In this document: piece by piece, positions 25,258-33,099 of the stretch
Layout: the number at the start of each line of letters is the position of its first letter
How positions within the stretch are numbered: position 1 is the stretch's first letter
Origin: Shewanella baltica
GTDB lineage: Bacteria > Pseudomonadota > Gammaproteobacteria > Enterobacterales > Shewanellaceae
Direction: 5' to 3'
Length of the DNA: 64,000 nt
Assembly (NCBI RefSeq): GCF_900456975.1
Contig: NZ_UGYM01000002.1
Span: forward strand, 3,968,001 to 4,032,000
Made by a program: the position numbers and the translations under genes
The notes under the pieces: generated by a model
What the model was told of the DNA's origin: nothing
What the model saw: only the letters and a program-made list of their open reading frames with translations
The model's database searches: none

Positions 25258-26379
25258 TTAATTCCTTTTACTTTGAGACAAATATAAATCAACAAGCATT
25301 GCACTAATTTTCGGAGGAACTGCATTTGCTATCATCAAGTGCAAATTGCCACGAGTTTTGTAATCTTTAAAACTAAAGAAGTCAGGAAAACCTTGGATAC
25401 GAGCGGCCTCATGAGGAGTTAAAGTTCGTCTTCTCAATGGATGGACAAATCGACCTTGGCCCATGGTGCTAAAACCTCTTGTGATTGTTGATGACGGTTG
25501 ATCCCATTTCAAGCGACCGTAGGAAGTTTTATAAGTATGCTTTTTATTCTTATGACAATCAGGTCGCATTTCATTTGGAAGATCATATAATTCATGATCA
25601 AAAAGGTAATCAATGCGTTCTGAATGCGCAGTTACGGAAGGAGTATCAAATATAGAGTCAGAATTTTCTCCATTATCAATAATGTCTTCAATAACATCAG
25701 ACAAGACGGAGCTGGAACGATAGGCATCTAGATTAAAATCAATTTTTTCTATTGAAGCGACTTGAATATGTCTAACTCTATTTTGTGCAATACCAAAGCT
25801 AACAGTTTTAATTATTAAGTTTTCAACTGTGTAACCTAACTTCGTCAGAAAGTTAGCACTTTCTTGCAAAATGTTATCTGAATCGTATTTAATATTTAAT
25901 ACATTCTCAATAACAACAAACTTCGGTCTGCACAATTCAACAAAACGAATTACTTTTAAGTATAATTTATTTCGAGGGTCTTTAGATCTAGTATGATTAT
26001 TCAATCTAGAATGCCCTTGACATGGAGGACCAGCTAAAAGTACGTCAATATTACTATTATTTAGCTGAATCTCTCTCTCTGTAGCAGAAACAATATCACC
26101 TGGATAATTCGAAATCAGCTCTGAAATGTCACCTTTATGAATAGCTGACAAACTTTTATAAAAATTGCTTTCATAGGTATTTGCAGCTTGCGTATTCAAC
26201 TCTACTGCAAGTTTGATGTTGCTTGACAATCCGTGTTTTTTCGCTGCTTCCAAAGCACCAAGGGTTAACCCACCACAACCCGCGAATAGATCTACGATGT
26301 TGATTGAATGTACGAATTGATTATAATTCGGAGGCTCAAAACACCTAAGCCATTGATTGTCACAGACATTACTATTCAT
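25258..26379 (-). CDS. DNA (cytosine-5) methyltransferase
   Basis: The 373-residue enzyme has motif I DLFAGCGG (30-37), motif IV GPPCQGHS with catalytic Cys120, motif VI VVIENV, the QNRVRHI segment (motif VIII), and C-terminal RTLTPHEAARIQGFP and NAVPP (motifs IX-X). It first gene of a three-gene cassette with DUF262 and HEPN genes and would mark self DNA. GC content is far lower than in flanking phage genes, which points to separate acquisition. The short target-recognition region lies around residues 225-290. Confidence 0.92.
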   Translation of the reverse strand: MNSNVCDNQWLRCFEPPNYNQFVHSINIVDLFAGCGGLTLGALEAAKKHGLSSNIKLAVELNTQAANTYESNFYKSLSAIHKGDISELISNYPGDIVSATEREIQLNNSNIDVLLAGPPCQGHSRLNNHTRSKDPRNKLYLKVIRFVELCRPKFVVIENVLNIKYDSDNILQESANFLTKLGYTVENLIIKTVSFGIAQNRVRHIQVASIEKIDFNLDAYRSSSVLSDVIEDIIDNGENSDSIFDTPSVTAHSERIDYLFDHELYDLPNEMRPDCHKNKKHTYKTSYGRLKWDQPSSTITRGFSTMGQGRFVHPLRRRTLTPHEAARIQGFPDFFSFKDYKTRGNLHLMIANAVPPKISAMLVDLYLSQSKRN

Positions 26380-26679
26380 TTCACTCTTTCTCTACATGTA
26401 CAAATATTGCGGATAGTATTATCCAACACTTACTAATTTAACTCTGTATTTGGCGTATTTTACTCTACATTAAGGAAGAAAATAAGTAACACTAACAATG
26501 TAAGTTTTAGTTTTTATTAAAATTAAAGTGAACTGATAAAAGTGCAGGTCTTTGAACCTCAATTCATAACTAATAGTGAGCTAATTATGGTTTAAGCCAT
26601 TATGAATTCATCTGATTTCAATATTTTAGCCCACTTCAGTACTCGTTCAAAAAATCACCAAAACAAAAACACTCAAAAA
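26380..26679. other. AT-rich intergenic stretch upstream of two divergent operons
   Basis: No gene was seen. The sequence separates the methyltransferase start from the early-operon promoter and is very AT-rich, including the likely leftward promoter for the methyltransferase cassette, which I could not place exactly. Confidence 0.4.
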
Positions 26680-26724
26680 TAAGTTAACTTTCCAATTGAC
26701 GACAAAGATAAGTTATCTTATCTT
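26680..26724 (+). promoter_or_regulatory. Early-operon promoter with two CI/Cro-type operators
   Basis: TTGACG (26696-26701) and TATCTT (26719-26724) are 17 bp apart. TAAGTTATCTTA (26709-26720) covers the spacer and -10, and TAAGTTAACTTT (26680-26691) lies just upstream of the -35. Both resemble the cI-cro operators; the first differs by one base. The promoter should therefore be silenced in the lysogen and serve as the counterpart of lambda PL. Confidence 0.72.
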
Positions 26725-26755
26725 TTACCTTGTACCCACTACCGAGGACAAGGAA

Positions 26756-27109
26756 ATGATTCTAGCGAAAGTTCACACCACACCTAAGCAACGCGATGAG
26801 TTTCGTCTACTGGTTGCAATACGTTTTGCCTGCTTGATGGCGCTGGCCAAGGGCCACACAGACCCGATGGATTGCCCACGGGCGCAAGCCCGTTGCGCCG
26901 AACTGGTCAAGCATTTTGCCTATCACCACCCAAGCCCTGCGTTTTACCGCCAGTTCATCCGCCACACGGGCGAACTCGGGCTCAATTTCTGCCTGCGCTT
27001 CACTGAGCCCCAACAAGGCTTGTACGGCAAGGTGATGGTGTGGCGTAACGAGCAGGCGGCCACTAACGTGCATCCGCTGCAACTCACCCAAGCGGAGCAA
27101 CCAACATGA
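26756..27109 (+). CDS. Phage early protein of unknown function
   Basis: The 117-residue protein (starts MILAKVHTTPKQRDEF) is the first gene of the CI-controlled plus-strand operon. ATG 26756 is chosen because GAGG lies 8 bases upstream and the promoter overlaps any earlier start. It is basic, has histidine-rich segments (KHFAYHHPS) and no motif I recognise. It overlaps the PrtN-like gene by 4 bases. Confidence 0.7.
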   Translation: MILAKVHTTPKQRDEFRLLVAIRFACLMALAKGHTDPMDCPRAQARCAELVKHFAYHHPSPAFYRQFIRHTGELGLNFCLRFTEPQQGLYGKVMVWRNEQAATNVHPLQLTQAEQPT

Positions 27110-27366
27110 AAGGCATCAACACCGCGTTTTTGCTTATGGCCCAGTTCAACAAAGTGATAGTGCCACTGGATCAAATCAGCAAAGAGTATTTTGGCCTCGA
27201 ACCGCGTACCGCGGCCAACTATGCCAAAGCCGGCCGCTTGCCCTTAGCCGCCTTTCGCACCAGTAACAGCAACAAAGCGCCTTGGATGGTCAATGTCACC
27301 GACCTTGCCGAATACCTCGACAAGCAACGCGACGCCGCCAAACAAGATCAAATCAACTTAGCGTAA
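27106..27366 (+). CDS. PrtN-like (pyocin activator family) regulator
   Basis: The 86-residue protein has the PrtN family pattern: NTAFLLMAQF at residues 5-14, VPLDQISKEYFGL, then RTAANYAKAGRLPLAAFR and KAPWMVNVTDLAEYLD. PrtN activates pyocin genes in Pseudomonas, and short relatives are common in phage early regions. Here it may be a transcription activator or an excisionase-like accessory. Start overlaps the preceding gene by 4 bases. Confidence 0.82.
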   Translation: MKGINTAFLLMAQFNKVIVPLDQISKEYFGLEPRTAANYAKAGRLPLAAFRTSNSNKAPWMVNVTDLAEYLDKQRDAAKQDQINLA

Positions 27367-27391
27367 TCAGCGGCTCAGTGGGGAGGTATCT

Positions 27392-27739
27392 ATGTTTTTT
27401 GTTTACGGCGTGTCCATGACCTTAGCGAAAAATCAAGCGGCCAAAAAGTGCAGCACCTCAGTAGGCGCGCACCCTAACCGCCGTCAACTGAGCCCCGATG
27501 AGTACCAAGCTAAGTTGGATGATATGGCGCAGCACTTGTTTGAAACCATGAAGCCACAACGCCTGTCGCATTCGTTATCGACGCCCGCGCTGTGCCAGCA
27601 ATATATCGTTTTAGCCATGACCCAAGAAGCCCACCGCGATGTGCATATTCGCTATCACAAGCTGTCGGACAAGGTGAACCCAAAAACCAAGAAACCCATC
27701 ATCAATCTGGTGGTGTTTAACGGCGAAGCCGCAGCTTAG
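27392..27739 (+). CDS. Phage early protein of unknown function
   Basis: The 115-residue protein starts at ATG 27392 with GGGGAGG 5 bases upstream. It is basic, with helix-forming segment LSPDEYQAKLDDMAQHLFETM and a KVNPKTKKP turn near the end. I see no known domain. It belongs to the CI-controlled operon. Confidence 0.65.
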   Translation: MFFVYGVSMTLAKNQAAKKCSTSVGAHPNRRQLSPDEYQAKLDDMAQHLFETMKPQRLSHSLSTPALCQQYIVLAMTQEAHRDVHIRYHKLSDKVNPKTKKPIINLVVFNGEAAA

Positions 27740-27769
27740 CCCTGCTGATTCAAAAGGAAGGAATAGCGT

Positions 27770-28063
27770 ATGAACCATTTACTCCCAGGCTTTGAATCAC
27801 AAGAGCGTGTTGCGTTATTGCTATCGCTCACCCGCATTAGTTCGCCCGAGGTGATTGCCGCGTTAACGCTGCATTACACCAGCGCCCTGCCCGCCGAACG
27901 CGCGGCGGCTCGCCACGGTATTGAGCTATCAAACTTTATGCGCGGGCAAAAGAAGTTAGAACAAATCGCCGCCACGGTCGAGGCCATTAAAGCCATCGAC
28001 TGGGCCAAGCTGCAATCAAAACCTTTGCAATCAAACCCTTTGCAACCGAAGCAGGTAGCCTAA
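27770..28063 (+). CDS. PapB/FocB-like regulator
   Basis: The 97-residue protein has LPGFESQERVALLLSLTRISS and VIAALTLHYTS (residues 4-38), then a helix-turn-helix-like RAAARHGIELSNFMRGQKKLE (45-65). This spacing fits the PapB/adhesin-regulator family, whose members in phages and plasmids act as small DNA-binding regulators. The last 20 residues are a repeated KPLQ/NPLQ tail. Confidence 0.6.
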   Translation: MNHLLPGFESQERVALLLSLTRISSPEVIAALTLHYTSALPAERAAARHGIELSNFMRGQKKLEQIAATVEAIKAIDWAKLQSKPLQSNPLQPKQVA

Positions 28064-28342
28064 ATGACTCAATCAGCGGCGTTTCGCCATCTGTTAAATC
28101 ATTACCGCAGCCATAAGTTAAGCCTGTTACTCAAGGCCAAAACGGGCGACAGCATCAAAATCGCGCTAGCACTCGGCGCGTTAGATTGTCTGTACTGGCA
28201 AGCATTGGGCAACGGTTTAACCAACTTAGCCAAGGGCATTAGCCGCACCATAGTGTATTCGTACCGATATCACCCAATGCGTCTGCCCTGCCACCAACCT
28301 GTCAGCCAAGCAAGCGACAACCAAAATAAGGAGGCGGCATGA
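28064..28342 (+). CDS. Phage early protein of unknown function
   Basis: A 92-residue protein starting right after the stop of the PapB-like gene and overlapping the next gene by 4 bases, hence part of a tightly packed operon. It is basic with a helical middle (IKIALALGALDCLYWQAL) and a disordered C terminus. No family recognised. Confidence 0.6.
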   Translation: MTQSAAFRHLLNHYRSHKLSLLLKAKTGDSIKIALALGALDCLYWQALGNGLTNLAKGISRTIVYSYRYHPMRLPCHQPVSQASDNQNKEAA

Positions 28343-28578
28343 ATAAGTTCAGCACTAAAGCGGGCGTGGTCACGTTATCTAAGCCCTACTCCACCTTGAT
28401 GTGCGATCAGCAACAAATCGAAGTGAAGTACACGCCAAACAACTATCAAGGCTGGGGCATTTGTAAGTCTTTTAACGCCATCGAGTGCAGCGACTTCGGC
28501 CAAGCCGACGCCGAAGTATTCGCACTCAACGCAGAATCAAAACTCAGGATAAAAGGAGAAGCAGCATGCGAGGCTTAA
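28339..28578 (+). CDS. Phage early protein of unknown function
   Basis: A 79-residue protein (starts MNKFSTKAGVVTLSK) that overlaps the previous gene by 4 bases and the following methyltransferase start by 13 bases. It seems to be beta-rich in the first 50 residues. No motif recognised. Confidence 0.6.
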   Translation: MNKFSTKAGVVTLSKPYSTLMCDQQQIEVKYTPNNYQGWGICKSFNAIECSDFGQADAEVFALNAESKLRIKGEAACEA

Positions 28579-30116
28579 TCGTTGATAATTTTGCAGGTGG
28601 TGGCGGTGCAAGTACGGGCATAGCGTGGGCGATTGGTCGCAGTGTGGATATCGCTATTAACCACGACCCTGACGCCATTGCGATGCATTCAGCAAATCAC
28701 CCAGAGACGTTGCACTATTGCGAGTCGGTATTTGATATCGATCCCGTGCAAGCGACGGCAGGTAAGCCGGTTGATTTAGCTTGGTTCTCACCCGACTGTA
28801 AACATTTCAGCAAAGCCAAAGGCAGCAAGCCCGTGAGTAAAGAGATCCGCGGCTTAGCTTGGGTGACGGTTCGCTGGGCGATGATGGTTCGGCCGCGCGT
28901 GTTGATGCTTGAGAATGTTGAAGAATTTAAAACGTGGGGGCCAGTTATCGAATGCCCAGTCACGGAGGCGATGCGCCCCTGCCCTGAGCGCAAAGGCGAA
29001 ACCTTTAACGCCTTTGTCAGTATGTTGAGCACTGGCATAGATGCAGATCACCCCGCACTTGCTGAGTGCGTCGAAACATTAGGCTTACTCGATACAGCTA
29101 AACTGATGAAAGGGCTGGGTTATAAGGTGGAGTGGCGCGAACTACGTGCCTGTGACTTCGGCGCCCCGACCATTCGCAAACGCCTATTTATGATCGCCCG
29201 TTGTGATGGCCAGCCCATCGTTTGGCCTGAGCCGACCCACGGCGCACCCAATAGCGAAGCGGTTAAATCGGGCAAGCTGCAACCTTGGCGAACGGCTGCT
29301 GAATGCATCGACTGGTCACTGCCCTGCAAATCCATCTTCGGCCGTAAAAAGCCGTTGGCAGAAAACACCATGAAGCGCATTGCTAAAGGGATTCAAAAGT
29401 TTGTGTTTGATGCCAAGGAGCCGTTTATCGTTCCGCAAAATGTCACGTTAGCCCCTTTTATTACTGAGCACGCGAATGCCAGTAATCAGCGCAATATGCC
29501 CGTTGATGAACCCTTGCGCACGATATGCGCCGAGGTAAAAGGCGGTCACTTTGCGGTGGTGCAACCGGTACTAGCGGCAGCCAATATCTGCAAGCATTAC
29601 GGCGGCAATTACTCGGGACCAGGTGACGATCTAAAAAATCCCTTACCGACTGTGACAACGGTTGATCACAACGCGCTGATCACCAGCCACATGATTAAAT
29701 TGCGTGGTACTAACCTCGGCTTTGCAATGGACGAGCCCGCACACACGATCACCGCTGGCGGCTTACACCTCGGCGAAGTGCGCGCGTTCTTCATCAAATA
29801 CTACGGCAACGAGCAAGACGGCGTGGCATGTAACGAACCATTGCACACCATCACCACCAATGACCGCTTTGGCCTAGTGATGATCAAGGGTGAGCCCTAT
29901 CAAATCATCGATATCGGTATGCGTATGCTCGAACCCCATGAGCTGTTCGCCTGCCAAGGTTTTAACCCTGAATACATTATCAGTAACTACAACGGCAAAT
30001 CGACTAAAAAGCAGCAAGTCGCCCGAGTGGGCAACAGCGTTCCGCCCCCGTTTGCCGAAGCACTTACCCGCGCAAATCTCCCAGAGCTTTGCATACACAC
30101 CGCCGAAGCGGCATAG
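28566..30116 (+). CDS. Phage DNA (cytosine-5) methyltransferase
   Basis: The 516-residue enzyme begins MRGLIVDNFAGGGGAS (motif I), with SPDCKHFSKAKG (motif IV; Cys present, Pro-Asp before it instead of Pro-Pro) and MLENVEEF (motif VI). The C-terminal GMRMLEPHELFACQGF and GNSVPPPFAEAL are motifs IX and X. A repeated EP(A/L)HT(I/ )T-type segment marks the target-recognition part. It may shield phage DNA from host restriction. ATG 28566 has AGGAG 7 bases upstream; an earlier frame extension lacks one. Confidence 0.9.
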   Translation: MRGLIVDNFAGGGGASTGIAWAIGRSVDIAINHDPDAIAMHSANHPETLHYCESVFDIDPVQATAGKPVDLAWFSPDCKHFSKAKGSKPVSKEIRGLAWVTVRWAMMVRPRVLMLENVEEFKTWGPVIECPVTEAMRPCPERKGETFNAFVSMLSTGIDADHPALAECVETLGLLDTAKLMKGLGYKVEWRELRACDFGAPTIRKRLFMIARCDGQPIVWPEPTHGAPNSEAVKSGKLQPWRTAAECIDWSLPCKSIFGRKKPLAENTMKRIAKGIQKFVFDAKEPFIVPQNVTLAPFITEHANASNQRNMPVDEPLRTICAEVKGGHFAVVQPVLAAANICKHYGGNYSGPGDDLKNPLPTVTTVDHNALITSHMIKLRGTNLGFAMDEPAHTITAGGLHLGEVRAFFIKYYGNEQDGVACNEPLHTITTNDRFGLVMIKGEPYQIIDIGMRMLEPHELFACQGFNPEYIISNYNGKSTKKQQVARVGNSVPPPFAEALTRANLPELCIHTAEAA

Positions 30117-30124
30117 GAGTTTTT

Positions 30125-30445
30125 ATGAACCCGATACAAGCAGCAACTGTAGAACGTGAAGAAGGTTATTGGACCCATCCCGATTTGCCCGAGTGGGATG
30201 AAGGTGTGACCCGCGCAGAGTGTGAAGCATGGGCGGCACGCCAAGGCGGCGAGTTTGTGGCGATTTGGTTTGAACTCGATGCGCCTGAAGATCAGATCGA
30301 GCGCTACTTTGACGAGGGCGATAACGATATCAGCGATTGGAACCCCGTTTGCGACAAGGCCGGCTCATTCTTGCTGAGTATCCACGACACCGAAGATGGC
30401 CCCGTCGCGCTGTTCTTCGCACCTAAGGGCAAGGAAGCGGCATGA
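30125..30445 (+). CDS. Phage early protein of unknown function
   Basis: The 106-residue acidic protein starts MNPIQAATVEREEGYW with AGGAG 7 bases upstream of ATG 30125. It has WAARQGGEFVAIWFELDAP and a very acidic middle (residues 55-72). Acidic small early proteins often mimic DNA or block host enzymes, but nothing here proves it. It overlaps the next gene by 4 bases. Confidence 0.65.
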   Translation: MNPIQAATVEREEGYWTHPDLPEWDEGVTRAECEAWAARQGGEFVAIWFELDAPEDQIERYFDEGDNDISDWNPVCDKAGSFLLSIHDTEDGPVALFFAPKGKEAA

Positions 30446-30735
30446 AGTTACCACAAGCGCTATCTATGGCCGCGACTCATAAACTGACAGTGTTACTACC
30501 AATTAAAATGGGATTTTTCCTTATTGTTCGAAGCACCAAAGGGCCTTACTCAAAACCATCGATCAATGCTGAATTGATGAATAAATATCAGATTAACGGT
30601 TTTGATATGTTTGAGTGCAATGTAGTAGAGGTCAATTTAAAAGGTAGGAAAGTAATCAAGGAGGTCCAAGAGAAATGGCTTCAGTGGGCGGTCACCGAGT
30701 CGGATATCAATAACCCCCATTATCTAGTGATGTGA
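30442..30735 (+). CDS. Last gene of the phage early operon, unknown function
   Basis: The 97-residue protein begins MKLPQALSMAATHKLTVLLP. It is followed by a terminator and then a convergent gene, so it probably marks the end of the early operon and perhaps the prophage. No domain recognised. Confidence 0.6.
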   Translation: MKLPQALSMAATHKLTVLLPIKMGFFLIVRSTKGPYSKPSINAELMNKYQINGFDMFECNVVEVNLKGRKVIKEVQEKWLQWAVTESDINNPHYLVM

Positions 30736-30760
30736 GAGAATCTCTGAACCCCATAAATAC

Positions 30761-30786
30761 AAAAGGCACCTAAACGGTGCCTTAAT
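30761..30786 (+). terminator. Terminator at the end of the early operon
   Basis: AAGGCACC-TAAAC-GGTGCCTT (30763-30783) is flanked by AAAA before it and AATTTTA after it, so it can work in both directions between convergent genes. Confidence 0.7.
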
Positions 30787-30800
30787 TTTAACTACTGCGA

Positions 30801-30974
30801 TTACGCAGCTTTTGCTTTGCGACGTCCATGTATCTCAGGACCTTTGAATCTGTTCGCATCATCTAAATACTTAGGCGCAGCTTTCGATAAGCCTTTTAAA
30901 GCTAAACCTAAACGGCCATAGACTTTATCGACAGATAATGTTGCTTTCAAAGCAAAGGCTTCGCTTTGTTTCAT
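30801..30974 (-). CDS. Small basic protein of unknown function
   Basis: The 57-residue protein (MKQSEAFALKATLSVDK) ends in GRRKAKAA and is strongly basic. ATG 30974 has GAGGAG 7 bases upstream; the longer frame to GTG 30989 would place the ribosome binding site inside the gene. It is the first gene beyond the early-operon terminator. Confidence 0.5.
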   Translation of the reverse strand: MKQSEAFALKATLSVDKVYGRLGLALKGLSKAAPKYLDDANRFKGPEIHGRRKAKAA

Positions 30975-31054
30975 AGCCATACTCCTCACAACGACATTAC
31001 GAAAAAAAATACTAATGCAAATGTAAGAAATATCATGATGCGTGAAGCATGTCT

Positions 31055-31444
31055 TTAAGCTGCAGCTTTTAAAGTATCACACATTGCAATTACACGATTA
31101 GCTCGTGTAATCGCATCTTCAGCACTAGGCTTAGATATTTGGTCCGATTCGATGTCATAATCGGCTTTACATCGCATGTCTCTGGCAGATTTTAAAATAT
31201 ACGAGAGAGCCCTTAGTTGCCGTGAACAGTGTGGTTCGCAACTACCAGAAAATTCTAAATATTTTAAAAGACTCGCGTGGACTCCGCCATCAGAATAATG
31301 TGGAATTTCGTTTTCCAGAATAGCTAAAACAGAGTGATACATTGAATAATAGGATCTACTAATGCAATTCCTATAACCAATTTCAGAGCCTGTTGCCATG
31401 GAATCTTGTGCAGATGTTAAAAAACACTCACGACTAACTGGCAT
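31055..31444 (-). CDS. HEPN-like helical protein, possible toxin of a two-gene system
   Basis: The 129-residue protein has an N-terminal helix with GYRNCISRSYYSMYHSVLAIL (residues about 23-43) and a C-terminal MRCKADYDI (90-98). These two blocks resemble HEPN proteins of the UPF0332/MNT-partner type (YYxxYH and RxxADY). A classical Rx4H catalytic motif is not obvious. The start overlaps the end of the 269-residue gene by 11 bases, so they form a unit. The call is a fold-level guess. Confidence 0.5.
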   Translation of the reverse strand: MPVSRECFLTSAQDSMATGSEIGYRNCISRSYYSMYHSVLAILENEIPHYSDGGVHASLLKYLEFSGSCEPHCSRQLRALSYILKSARDMRCKADYDIESDQISKPSAEDAITRANRVIAMCDTLKAAA

Positions 31445-32243
31445 CAGTTTCCTCCTCTGCTTTCAAAACTAAGTCCTTTCCAAATATTTGAGACTTACTT
31501 AGCCTAACAAATTGGACTACAGCTGGTAACCTATCCAAATTCTTACTGATTAAATTGTCAATTAACGACATATTGACATCAAAAGCCTCATCAGATGAAT
31601 ATTCTTCACAATCAAGAATATAGCTAACTGATAAGTGATTGCTCTCCTTATTATGGCTAATTTTATTCCCAATAAGTTTACAACCATGCTCTTCCGCAGC
31701 CTCTAAAGCGGCTTCACTAAGCATCAAAAGCTGAGCTTTATCAATAAAATGCTCGCAAACAGTCTTCATCAAATCCATTTCTTTCGTAGCCTCTACGGTG
31801 ACAGCTTTTTGATCTAACTTCTTCATTCGAGATAGTTGATCAAAAGTTCTCTCAGCAACTTCTACATCGAGAGTAAGGATATTTTCCAAGAAAATAATAT
31901 TGAGAAACTCATAATCACCACAGTTAACAGAAATGGTGTTTCCATACTCATTTGCTTCTCTATATAACCCAAAGAACTGAAGTAATGAGTAATAATTTTT
32001 CTTCGTACTAAATCCAGCAAAACTACTAGCTAATGCATTCTTATAGCATGAAAGAGCTTCTTCTTTGTTACCTTGAATAGCGTGTGCAAAACCTGTTAAC
32101 TCATTTTTTGAGACGAAAGAATCTACCTTCTCAACATCAAATAGAAAACGTCTGAACTCGAGGTCATTAAATTTTTGTTTATTTGTTATGTAGTTACATA
32201 ATAAGTCAAAGTAACCTGACGCTTTAGAAACTGGTTGAGTCAA
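31434..32243 (-). CDS. Helical-repeat (TPR-like) protein paired with the HEPN-like gene
   Basis: The 269-residue protein has TPR-like helix pairs, such as LTGFAHAIQGNKEEALSCYKNALASSF (49-75), followed by YSLLQFFGLYREANEYGN. The C-terminal third has mixed strands. It precedes and overlaps the HEPN-like gene. A regulator or antitoxin role toward the HEPN-like protein is possible. No known family is claimed. Confidence 0.55.
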   Translation of the reverse strand: MTQPVSKASGYFDLLCNYITNKQKFNDLEFRRFLFDVEKVDSFVSKNELTGFAHAIQGNKEEALSCYKNALASSFAGFSTKKNYYSLLQFFGLYREANEYGNTISVNCGDYEFLNIIFLENILTLDVEVAERTFDQLSRMKKLDQKAVTVEATKEMDLMKTVCEHFIDKAQLLMLSEAALEAAEEHGCKLIGNKISHNKESNHLSVSYILDCEEYSSDEAFDVNMSLIDNLISKNLDRLPAVVQFVRLSKSQIFGKDLVLKAEEETDAS

Positions 32244-32462
32244 TCAAAAACTCCCTACTCACGTTAAAATTTAAGCTGTTCAGAAGATTTTCAGCATTTG
32301 CTCTGGGCGTTGAATTATTACTTATCTACATAATTTGTGCAATTAAACTGCAAGTTTGAAAAGTGAATACTAACATTTATAAGTTTTTATAGTTCAAAAT
32401 TAATAACTTGGCAAATGCTAAGTTTTGTTCACACTAGAACTTGCATCTACTCTTAAGTCCCC

Positions 32463-32530
32463 TGGCAAGTTGCATCAGCTAAGTTGTTATTTGCTTACCG
32501 GCGACTTTCACGCCGATTACGTAAGTGCTG
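32463..32530 (-). pseudogene. Decayed fragment of a DUF4124 gene
   Basis: These 68 bases match 34191-34258 inside the intact DUF4124 gene, with about 57-58 of 68 identical, e.g. GACTTTCACGC and GATTACGTAAG. On each side the match fades. A further 21-base match (32578-32598 versus 34438-34458, 18 identical) falls inside the toxin gene end and may be chance. The frame is broken. It indicates a past duplication or gene replacement. Confidence 0.6.
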
Positions 32531-32568
32531 CTCCTCGCACCGAAGAGCAAGAAGACTGCATGAAGCAT

Positions 32569-33099
32569 CTAAGTAAACAACTGACCGACTGTTTTCATTG
32601 GAATAAACATTCTTACACGACCGTTGATTTCACAAAGAACCTCGAAACCATACTTAGCGTAAAATGATTCAGCTTGGCCAGTTAAACAATCAACCACAAT
32701 GGCATAAGCTCGCATGTGAGCGTTTATTTCCCAAAGGTATTCTAGCGCTTTGATTAAACTAGCTTTACCTAACCCACTGCCATGAAACTCTTTATGGACA
32801 GCAAGTTGAGCAAGCAGAAAGACCGGAATGGGGTAGCGTGGTAACTTTTTACCCATGGCTTGCGGCAAGGTATCACGGCAAATTGAACTTGGTGCGATAG
32901 TATAGAAAGAGCAAATTGGATATTTTTGATTGGGTAATGGCGTAACAGCAGGTAAAACCATTGTACGGCTAATACCTGCTTGCATGTGTTTCGCTGCTTG
33001 AGTTTGGATAAAATCGTTTAACTCTGCTTCGCCACAGTCAAATGATGCTCTATCGTGTTGTGATTTATCCAATTCTTTGAAAGTCTTGGAATAACTCAC
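32569..33099 (-). CDS. GNAT acetyltransferase toxin of a DUF1778-GNAT pair
   Basis: The 176-residue protein has the GNAT layout: FDCGEAELNDFIQTQAAKH at the N terminus, YPIPVFLLAQLAVHKEFHGSGLGKASL (with the acetyl-CoA loop GSGLGKAS), and FYAKYGFEVL with the catalytic-type tyrosine. TacT-like toxins acetylate charged tRNA and stop translation. The start overlaps the antitoxin gene by 4 bases. Confidence 0.88.
   Translation of the reverse strand: MSYSKTFKELDKSQHDRASFDCGEAELNDFIQTQAAKHMQAGISRTMVLPAVTPLPNQKYPICSFYTIAPSSICRDTLPQAMGKKLPRYPIPVFLLAQLAVHKEFHGSGLGKASLIKALEYLWEINAHMRAYAIVVDCLTGQAESFYAKYGFEVLCEINGRVRMFIPMKTVGQLFT

Noticed and set aside
2..30800. Mu-like transposable phage
   Set aside because: The capsid half is gpT-like, but a tyrosine recombinase, lambda-type terminase, portal, O/P replication genes and cI-cro region show a lambdoid plan, and no Mu transposase is present.
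32425..32667. Plus-strand frame of 80 codons
   Set aside because: It reads through the decayed DUF4124 fragment and antisense to the end of the GNAT toxin gene, has no ribosome site and no recognisable motif.
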